The notes below the pieces were generated by a model. That model did no database searches and was not told the DNA's origin. It saw nothing but the letters and a program-made list of their open reading frames with translations. Both the position numbers and the translations under genes were made by a program. A stretch of 40,617 bases of DNA from Desulfobulbaceae bacterium (GTDB lineage Bacteria; Desulfobacterota; Desulfobulbia; Desulfobulbales; SURF-16), in the NCBI GenBank assembly GCA_023230525.1, contig JALNXE010000033.1:1-40617 (forward strand). Direction: 5' to 3'. Within the stretch, counting starts at the first letter, position 1. The number at the start of each line of letters is the position of its first letter. This document shows, one piece after another, positions 34,634 through 40,617 of this stretch.

Positions 34634-35803
34634 TTAATGATGGCATTTGCTGCAAACAAGTCCGCCTAAAAGATCCCCAACCAGCAAATACTGGAACTTT
34701 GACCCATGCGGATTGTGACAGCTGGCACAATTAAATTCCTTTTTCGGGTTCAAGGGATTTTTGGGACCCTTCAGAGGATGCCCGCCGACCGGATGACCTT
34801 TTGTCACACCTGCCAATTCATTGTGGCAGCCGGTACAGAGTTCGTTGACCGGTTTATAGAGCATATACTCATTTTCAGAGGCATGGGGATCATGGCAGGC
34901 GACACAGCCTCCCCCCCTGATAATACCATGAACATTAATGCCTTTCGTGTCTTTCTTCAGCAGATCTTCTTTGTCAACGTGACAGCTGACGCATAATTCG
35001 GCCCTGCCGTCAGCCCACAATTGAAACCGGTAAGCATCGCCATGGGGATTATGGCAGATTGAACAGACACCGAAACCAACCGGTTGATGAATATGCGCCA
35101 TATCGCCCCACGCCTTCCCCTTGACAAGATGACAATGATAACACAGGGAGGCATCTTTTCCTATGGACACGGAAATGCGGCCCACATCCTTTTCCTGCTG
35201 ATGGCAAGTCTCGCAAAGCAAATTAGCGGCAGGGCTGTGCTGCCATTTTGTTTCCTCGAAAATGGCTTTATGACACGTATAGCAAATGGGAGAATTCTGA
35301 CCATAGGGTGAGGGTTTGACGAAAAAATCTTCCGGCACGGACTCGACCTCATGGCATTGCCGGCACTCCTGGTGCATGGTTTCCTTGCGGTGATAAAGGT
35401 AAACTCCCGTGGCATTCAAATTAGCGTTTAACAGGGTGCGGAGCGGTTTATAATCGATAACAATTTTTTTTGAGCCGGGAGCAAGGACAAACTTGTTTTC
35501 ACCCGGGACGAGCGGAACCCGAAAGTGAACATAAAAGACATCATTTTTCATCCGGGTGGCCAACGGCATGATGCTCTCAGCCCCTGACTGAAGCTGCAGC
35601 TGTTTCAGGTCTTCTTTCGTGTCGACTTCGACGACAAAATGGTAGGATGGTGCGCGCGCATAAACGATGCAGGCGCTGTCAGGGGTGAGAAGAGTAACTT
35701 CCCCAGCCAGCACCGGACTTGCGGGGAGACAGAAAACAGCAAGAAAATATATGCTGGAAACAGCGGATTGTTTCAGCAGTTGTGCAATGAACCCCATTTT
35801 CAT
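34634..35803 (-). CDS. Decaheme cytochrome c with N-terminal beta domain
   Basis: Exported protein of 389 aa. After a signal peptide ending SPVLAG (about 34), residues about 35-130 form an all-beta, Ig-like domain without heme. Ten CXXCH motifs follow (CRQCH to terminal CSKCHH), mostly in the doubled-CXXCH arrangement with CHNPHG-type second motifs. A beta domain in front of a heme wire suggests contact with a membrane, surface or partner protein. It lies 79 bases upstream of the NHL propeller gene in the same direction, so the two are likely co-transcribed. ATG 35803 has only a weak AGGT site. Confidence 0.88.
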   Translation of the reverse strand: MKMGFIAQLLKQSAVSSIYFLAVFCLPASPVLAGEVTLLTPDSACIVYARAPSYHFVVEVDTKEDLKQLQLQSGAESIMPLATRMKNDVFYVHFRVPLVPGENKFVLAPGSKKIVIDYKPLRTLLNANLNATGVYLYHRKETMHQECRQCHEVESVPEDFFVKPSPYGQNSPICYTCHKAIFEETKWQHSPAANLLCETCHQQEKDVGRISVSIGKDASLCYHCHLVKGKAWGDMAHIHQPVGFGVCSICHNPHGDAYRFQLWADGRAELCVSCHVDKEDLLKKDTKGINVHGIIRGGGCVACHDPHASENEYMLYKPVNELCTGCHNELAGVTKGHPVGGHPLKGPKNPLNPKKEFNCASCHNPHGSKFQYLLVGDLLGGLVCSKCHH

Positions 35804-36118
35804 TAATTTTATTTACCTGAACTTTATAATAAAATATCGAGCGCACAAAGTACGCCCATACACCTCTGACAGTATAAATGAATCTCTATTCATAATTTGA
35901 CAACTTCACGTACCATTTTCATTTTCTATTGTCAACACTGCTGGCTGGGGTCAAACAAAACGGAAAAAGCAATGCATCGGTTGCCAGGCAGGCTTTCCGC
36001 GACGGAAAATCACGTCGGACAAACCTAACATTATGTTTTCACAACTTTCCTTTAACAGAAGAAAAATTATGCTCTTCACCGCAGAATATGATGCAGCCAC
36101 AAAAAATACACCAGCAAA
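35804..36118. other. Gap between divergent decaheme and PilZ genes
   Basis: No gene is recognised. It leads into the dyad at 36119. Short frames on both strands lack ribosome sites. Confidence 0.4.
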
Positions 36119-36135
36119 TGCGACAATTTGCCTCA
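36119..36135 (+). promoter_or_regulatory. Putative RegA-type operator, second PilZ gene
   Basis: TGCGACAATTTGCCTCA, identical to the site at 29180, lies 89 bases before ATG 36225, oriented with the gene. It could also serve the divergent decaheme gene, which starts at 35803. Confidence 0.7.
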
Positions 36136-36224
36136 TTCCCACCCCCTGGATTTTTTGTTAAGTGTGCTTATTAGGAAATGCTCGTTTTGGATACATAATG
36201 AAACATTAGAGCGAGGGGCTGAAA

Positions 36225-36644
36225 ATGACTACCAATTTTAACACAATGAACCGTCGAAAATTCCCCCGGTTTGCGCCAAAAAAAGACATGTATGTTCTCC
36301 ATCACAACTTCGGTAAAGTGATTGACATCAGCATGGGAGGCATTCTTTTTAATTATGTTGATAAAGAGCATTTGCAGGGAAGCCCCCCGGAAAGAGGTAT
36401 CCTTTTCGGTTATAACGACCATTACATGGACGAAATCCCTTTTGAGACAGTTTCAGACACCGTGATTTCAAAATCACCGACAAGCAAACCCGTCATCAAG
36501 CAGAGACGAATTATTTTTGGTGATCTTTCCATAGGACAGATCCAGCAACTGGAACGTTTCATTCTTGACAATGCCCGGATACCTCAGTTAGCCTATGATT
36601 CACAATTGACTGACGAAAATACCACAGATCAATATTATATGTAG
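36225..36644 (+). CDS. PilZ-domain protein
   Basis: Cytoplasmic protein of 139 aa. The c-di-GMP-binding motifs are NRRKFPRF (RxxxR form, about 9-16) and VIDISMGGILF (D/NxSxxG, about 32-42). The C-terminal part (about 85-125) contains KQRRIIFGDLSIGQIQQLER, a helical end common in PilZ proteins of this group. GAGGGG lies eight bases before ATG 36225. A rho-independent terminator follows, so it is monocistronic. It shares an identical upstream dyad with the first PilZ gene, linking c-di-GMP reception to the same regulon. Confidence 0.82.
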   Translation: MTTNFNTMNRRKFPRFAPKKDMYVLHHNFGKVIDISMGGILFNYVDKEHLQGSPPERGILFGYNDHYMDEIPFETVSDTVISKSPTSKPVIKQRRIIFGDLSIGQIQQLERFILDNARIPQLAYDSQLTDENTTDQYYM

Positions 36645-36683
36645 AGTGAATATATATCTTTTTCCTTGTCTGTAACAGAAAGA

Positions 36684-36715
36684 CAAAAAAAGCACGCATA
36701 ACGTGCTTTTTTTTT
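36684..36715 (+). terminator. Rho-independent terminator after PilZ gene
   Basis: AGCACG (36691-36696) and CGTGCT (36702-36707) pair around CATAA and are flanked by A and T runs that extend the stem. A long T run follows. Because of the flanking A run it may work in both directions. Confidence 0.9.
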
Positions 36716-36838
36716 GTTTTTTTATTAATTTTCCCCCAGCGGGAATTATTATTTAAAAAAAATTATCCTGTTAAGTTAGTTTAGGATGTGCTGACTTTAC
36801 GACTATCAATCTTTTCAGAACTTGACAAGGGTTACTTC

Positions 36839-38161
36839 ATGAAAATGCAACAGCGAGATTACAGAAGTTCTTCTTTTTTGTTACCTCTCTGTCTCATTAT
36901 AATTTTACCGGCACCTTTTCTTTCTCTCCCTGCCCAGGCCGCCGGCCCATACACGGATTCCGCCCATGGTAACGCCTCATACGGGGTAAAACGAAGCGTA
37001 GCCCCTTTGGGCAACTATTCACAGGGTAACTGCGCCCATTGTCACGAACAACACGCCAGCATCGACGGAGCTGAACCTGCCCCCTATTCCGGAGACAACA
37101 GCGCTTCACCATTTGCCCTTTTTGCCGACAACTTCAACCCAAGCGCCACCTTCACCCCCTATCAGCAGAACGATAATTTCTGCTTTTACTGTCACACCAA
37201 CGTCGATTACCTGCAAAGCAGCGGCATTACCAACTACAACAGGGACTACGCTGCCACCTTCGGCGGGTATACCACCGATTCGCCCCTGGGAATCTTTGAG
37301 GCATTCAATCAGCACTCCTATCACAACCTCTCCGATATCCAGGATTTCAGCCAAACCAATTTCAGCAGCTTTTTCACGGCCACCTCAAACCCGTGCACTG
37401 CCTGCCATAATCCGCACATAGCCAGGCGCAACAAGGAAAATAAAAAAGACCCCTCTTACACTGCTATTTCCAAGCCATCCGATCACGCCAATCTCTGGGG
37501 TAATGACGCCAGCGAAAGAATGCTTGCTGCCACCAGCAACAAATACATGGCGCCCTATTTTTACGAGGCAACGAATACCTATGAACCGGATGCCACCCTC
37601 ACCCATGACGGTTCGCTGACCCCGGACTACAACGCCTTCTGCACGGATTGCCATAATACCACCAATACCATCTCCAGCACCACTCTGGGCAGAAATCTCA
37701 TCAAAATCAGTTGGTATACCGAAGGCGGGGACAGTACCACCGCCGGCGACAAGCATGGCAAAAACAGTGCGACCGGCAGCTCGGAGAGAATAATGCCCTA
37801 CGGTACCGATAACGGCTGGGTTCTCTCTTGCCTTGACTGCCACGAACCCCACGGCTCGCCAAGCTCGTTTCTCATCAGAAGAGAGGTGAATGGGTCGTAT
37901 ACAACAGCTGCCGTTCATACCAAGGCAACTTCTCCTACAGCCACCTCAAACATAAAATTGCTGTGCGCCAAGTGCCATAACAGTGACTGGGAGTACGTTC
38001 ACCATCTATCTCCTGACGCCACCTTTAACCAGTTCAAATGCGGCTCATGCCATGGTCAAAACGGGACCGCCGGTTTTATTATTCCCTGCGAAGATTGTCA
38101 TTCCCACGGGAAATATGTGACCGATATAGATGATCCATCTCTGTCCCGCAGAACCTTTTAA
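36839..38161 (+). CDS. Octaheme cytochrome c
   Basis: Exported protein of 440 aa with a signal peptide ending PAQAAG (about 34). It has eight CXXCH motifs (CAHCH, CFYCH, CTACH, CTDCH, CLDCH, CAKCH, CGSCH, CEDCH) separated by long Asn/Thr/Ser-rich loops, unlike the tight doubled-CXXCH proteins nearby. ATG 36839 follows AAGGG; the frame opens at 36788. Large loops and low charge resemble outer-surface cytochromes of Geobacter, so an extracellular place is possible. It is the first gene of a short operon with a pentaheme protein and a HAMP protein; the next start is 14 bases downstream. Confidence 0.87.
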   Translation: MKMQQRDYRSSSFLLPLCLIIILPAPFLSLPAQAAGPYTDSAHGNASYGVKRSVAPLGNYSQGNCAHCHEQHASIDGAEPAPYSGDNSASPFALFADNFNPSATFTPYQQNDNFCFYCHTNVDYLQSSGITNYNRDYAATFGGYTTDSPLGIFEAFNQHSYHNLSDIQDFSQTNFSSFFTATSNPCTACHNPHIARRNKENKKDPSYTAISKPSDHANLWGNDASERMLAATSNKYMAPYFYEATNTYEPDATLTHDGSLTPDYNAFCTDCHNTTNTISSTTLGRNLIKISWYTEGGDSTTAGDKHGKNSATGSSERIMPYGTDNGWVLSCLDCHEPHGSPSSFLIRREVNGSYTTAAVHTKATSPTATSNIKLLCAKCHNSDWEYVHHLSPDATFNQFKCGSCHGQNGTAGFIIPCEDCHSHGKYVTDIDDPSLSRRTF

Positions 38162-38174
38162 GCCTAAGTATCAT

Positions 38175-39365
38175 ATGCGTTTCTTGTTTCCGATTTTTTC
38201 ACTGCTCTTTTTCGCCCTATCACCTAACAACAACTCCTTCGCTGCGTCCGATAAAAATGAACCATTGCAGACACAATGCCTGAAATGCCATAAGCAGGAC
38301 TTTGAACAGGATCTGCTGAAGAAATACATTCACCAGCCTTTTGCCGATCGCAAATGCCCGGAATGCCATGTCAAGGCAAAAGATTCCCCTTCTCCTGCCG
38401 GCCAGCCATCCCCTGACCAGCAAGCCAGATCGAAAATCAGCTGGCTCTGCATGTCGCCCTCGACGTCTGAGCATCACACATTCCTGCTGCCTGCCAACCA
38501 CGCCTCCGGCAAAATCCTGATTGACGCAAAGGCCCCCGGCAAATCTCCATTCTATCAATCATTGGCTTTCCCCGCGGCAAGCAGCATGGCCAGGGCGGAA
38601 AATGACCAGATTCCGCCGCAGATAACAGACATCCGGGCCGACGTACGGCAGGGTATCCTGATCAATGCCATAATCACCTGCCAGACTGACGAAAAAACAA
38701 ACGTAACCGTGCGCTACGGCATCGAAGACCTGGGTCAAACAATCGAAGAGAAATACTGCTATGCCACTGACCATAATCTTACGCTGCCGGGCTTGAAAAA
38801 AGGATCAACCTATCTGGTTGCCATCACCTGCCGGGATATTTTCGGCAACAGCGCTACTTCTCCTGTTTTCCGCTTCTCCACTGCGGACATTTCCCCATTA
38901 CCTCCCCCCGCGCCCGAAAACCAAAGTGCCGGCAGTGAAAGAATCGCCATAAAGCACCACTTCTTTACCCTTAACGATAAAAATGTCATGCTGGAATTGA
39001 CAGCCAATCTGCCGGTGTCGATTGCCCTCGGAACTTCAGCTGATGAACCCGCAGAAAGACCCACCATCCTGATAAAATCCGCTCAGTCCGCTGATACCGA
39101 GGAACATATTCCCTTGGCCAATAAAAAATACAGCAGCATGACCATCTGCGCGGCCTGCCACCAGGGCTTCAATCAGCAGAAATCCCACCCGGTTAATATT
39201 CTGCCCAGTGGAAAAATCAAAATACCTCCCGAGTATCCAACCCTGCCGGACGGCCGTATCTCCTGCATGACCTGCCACATTAATCATGCCGCAAACATTG
39301 AATACCGGCTCATTAAATCCTCGCGGAAGGAACTCTGCCTAGGTTGTCATCCGGACAATTTTTAA
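38175..39365 (+). CDS. Pentaheme cytochrome with fibronectin-like middle domain
   Basis: Exported protein of 396 aa with a signal peptide ending NSFAAS (about 23). Two hemes lie near the N-terminus (CLKCH, CPECH), then a heme-free section of about 270 residues that includes a fibronectin III-like sandwich (about 150-230, with NVTVRYGIEDLG and GSTYLVAITCRD), then three hemes at the C-terminus (CAACH, CMTCH, CLGCHPDNF). The split heme groups suggest an elongated linker between electron partners. ATG 38175 has no strong ribosome site and probably depends on coupling with the octaheme gene 14 bases before it. The family is not recognised beyond these domains. Confidence 0.82.
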   Translation: MRFLFPIFSLLFFALSPNNNSFAASDKNEPLQTQCLKCHKQDFEQDLLKKYIHQPFADRKCPECHVKAKDSPSPAGQPSPDQQARSKISWLCMSPSTSEHHTFLLPANHASGKILIDAKAPGKSPFYQSLAFPAASSMARAENDQIPPQITDIRADVRQGILINAIITCQTDEKTNVTVRYGIEDLGQTIEEKYCYATDHNLTLPGLKKGSTYLVAITCRDIFGNSATSPVFRFSTADISPLPPPAPENQSAGSERIAIKHHFFTLNDKNVMLELTANLPVSIALGTSADEPAERPTILIKSAQSADTEEHIPLANKKYSSMTICAACHQGFNQQKSHPVNILPSGKIKIPPEYPTLPDGRISCMTCHINHAANIEYRLIKSSRKELCLGCHPDNF

Positions 39366-39400
39366 CAGAACTGTTCCGCCAGCAAAAAACACTGACTGCC

Positions 39401-39940
39401 ATGAACCCAGACAAAAACAAGAGAAAAAAACTCAATCTGAACGTGAAGCGGGAGTTCCAGAAATGGCTTCTCCTACGCATGACAGCTCAAGTTCTGCTCA
39501 GCTCGCTCGTTGCCGCAGTGATTCTTTATTTTTACGCCAGAAATGAAATTACCGACAGCTTCTACTCCGCCCATGTGACAATCCGCCGGGTCAGCGATCT
39601 TCTTCTGCCGGTCATAGCTGCCGGATCCGCGGTGAGTTTCCTGGGCACCCTCATCGTGGTAATTTTTCTCCCGCAGAGAATAGCCGGTCCCCTTTACCGC
39701 ATCGAAAAACGGCTGGCAGAGCTGAAGGAAGGTGATCTGCGCTCGGAAATCAAACTGCGCAGAAATGACATCCTGCAGGATATGGCGGCCACCCTGAACG
39801 ACTGCACCGGTTCTCTGCGGGAAAAAATAAAGCTGGCCCAGGAAAATCAGGCGCAACTGGAAAAAACTTTCCGGAAGGCAGCGGAGGCTGGTGATGCTTT
39901 CGGCAAGCTGAAAGAAAATCTGGACAGTTTTAAAACCTGA
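39401..39940 (+). CDS. Two-helix membrane protein with HAMP domain, no output domain
   Basis: Protein of 179 aa. A positively charged N-terminus is followed by a membrane helix (about 26-46), a short periplasmic loop of about 20 residues, a second helix (about 68-90), a HAMP domain (about 91-143, with PLYRIEKRLAELKEGDL) and a coiled coil to the end. It looks like the front half of a chemoreceptor or kinase without an output domain. ATG 39401 is chosen because earlier in-frame starts lie within the pentaheme gene; there is no good ribosome site. Co-location with two cytochromes suggests a membrane signalling or scaffold role, which is unproven. Confidence 0.7.
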   Translation: MNPDKNKRKKLNLNVKREFQKWLLLRMTAQVLLSSLVAAVILYFYARNEITDSFYSAHVTIRRVSDLLLPVIAAGSAVSFLGTLIVVIFLPQRIAGPLYRIEKRLAELKEGDLRSEIKLRRNDILQDMAATLNDCTGSLREKIKLAQENQAQLEKTFRKAAEAGDAFGKLKENLDSFKT

Positions 39941-40008
39941 TACTCACAACTCCTTGCATTTTTTTAACAATCCTTTCGACTAAAACATTGCTTTTTTTGT
40001 CAGACTAT

Positions 40009-40025
40009 GGCAACTATTTGCCGTA
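40009..40025 (+). promoter_or_regulatory. Weak RegA-type dyad before the last cytochrome
   Basis: GGCAACTATTTGCCGTA matches the shared dyad at 12 of 17 positions and is itself a near-palindrome (GGCAA/TTGCC). It lies 158 bases before GTG 40183. The TGCGAC half-site is changed, so this is tentative. Confidence 0.35.
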
Positions 40026-40182
40026 TTTGCCTGTTAGACCCTTATATTTAAGGGCTCGCAAATATTTTTTCTCTGCTGGAATTTCTCTTTTTTATTAACT
40101 TTTGCCTTTATAAAATTAAAGAAAAACACTCTGGCTTTCGGCTAGTTACACGCTTAATTTCAACATCGGGAGGATAATTTAA

Positions 40183-40617
40183 GTGAAAATGAGCAAAAAA
40201 TATAAAAGGATTCAATTGATGAAACACACGATGGCCGCAACTTTTGCAATCTTCCTGACAGCCGGGACAGCCACACCCTTTGCCTTGGCACAAGACGCTG
40301 AGCGCCCCGCGCTGACCGTCGCCGATTGTGTAAAATGCCATGACGCGGCCCCACAGGCCATTGAAAGTGCAGGCGGCAAACATAAGACCGAAGTCACCTG
40401 TATTGAATGCCATCAGGGTCATCCTCCCAAAAACACCGACATTATTCCTCAATGCAGCATGTGCCATACAGGTGAAAAGCATTTTGAACTTGAAGGCTGC
40501 CTGAGCTGCCATACGAACCCGCATACCCCGCTCAAAATCACCCTTGCCGATAATCTGACCGAACCCTGCCTTACCTGCCATACGGATCAGATTGAACAGT
40601 TGAAACAGAATCCCAGC
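40183..40617 (+). CDS. Multiheme cytochrome c, truncated by window end
   Basis: The first 145 codons of an exported cytochrome whose frame is still open at the window edge. The signal peptide ends FALAQ (about 37). Five CXXCH motifs are visible (CVKCH, CIECH, CSMCH, CLSCH, CLTCH), giving about one heme per 20 residues after the signal. GTG 40183 is chosen for the GGGAGG site nine bases upstream; ATG 40189 and ATG 40219 are alternatives. Compact motif spacing suggests a periplasmic wire-type cytochrome, but the total heme number and family cannot be judged. Confidence 0.82.
   Translation, partial: MKMSKKYKRIQLMKHTMAATFAIFLTAGTATPFALAQDAERPALTVADCVKCHDAAPQAIESAGGKHKTEVTCIECHQGHPPKNTDIIPQCSMCHTGEKHFELEGCLSCHTNPHTPLKITLADNLTEPCLTCHTDQIEQLKQNPS

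Noticed and set aside
40108..40581. 157-codon minus-strand frame at the window end
   Set aside because: It is antisense to five CXXCH motifs of the truncated cytochrome with a strong ribosome site.

Overview
The window reads as chromosomal DNA of an anaerobic, dissimilatory metal- or sulfur-metabolising bacterium of the Desulfobacterota type (Desulfobulbales or Desulfuromonadales are the best guesses). The reasons are the very high density of c-type multiheme cytochromes (about 87 heme-binding motifs in nine genes, one of them cut by the window edge), a cytochrome/HybA-like/HybB-like quinone oxidoreductase module, sigma-54/NtrC regulation and many PAS histidine kinases. The taxonomic call is inference; no rRNA or tRNA gene is present.

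Region 1 (1-13171, plus strand) is regulatory and respiratory. Two related PAS histidine kinases and an NtrC-type sigma-54 activator form one operon behind a sigma-54 promoter. ftsH follows, with a weaker candidate sigma-54 promoter. Next is an operon encoding a pentaheme cytochrome, a Tat-exported four-cluster ferredoxin-like subunit and a HybB/NrfD-type membrane subunit, probably followed by a third histidine kinase. It has a near-consensus sigma-54 promoter and a large palindromic array, a likely enhancer site, upstream.

Region 2 (13164-28342, minus strand) is the centrepiece. It has two hexaheme cytochromes with the heme spacing and signature residues of OmcS, the Geobacter nanowire cytochrome, a beta-barrel protein, three successive CsgG-like proteins, a SurA/PpiC-type prolyl isomerase, a 26-heme lipoprotein, a 16-heme cytochrome, an NHL beta-propeller and a beta-propeller lipoprotein. 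This parts list matches the published omcS-companion (osc) nanowire assembly cluster: prolyl isomerase OscH, channel-like OscEFG and beta-propeller OscD. Both OmcS-like proteins carry a nonstandard CX5CH third heme motif.

Region 3 (28707-40617) holds two PilZ proteins, a histidine kinase that has lost its phospho-accepting His, a RegB/RegA-like redox two-component pair, another NHL propeller, and decaheme, octaheme, pentaheme and truncated multiheme cytochromes, plus a HAMP protein without an output domain. A 17-bp dyad (consensus TGCGACAATTTGCCTCA) lies upstream of one OmcS-like gene, both PilZ genes and the regBA-like operon, with a weaker copy before the last cytochrome. Its half-site resembles the GCGNC sequence bound by RegA/PrrA, so I propose a redox regulon.

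How the parts fit (inference): quinol electrons leave the inner membrane through the cytochrome/FeS/HybB-like module, are relayed by periplasmic multihemes, cross the outer membrane near the beta-barrel/CsgG-like/26-heme assembly, and reach extracellular OmcS-like filaments folded and exported by the same cluster. Redox (RegBA-like), c-di-GMP (PilZ) and sigma-54 inputs control it.
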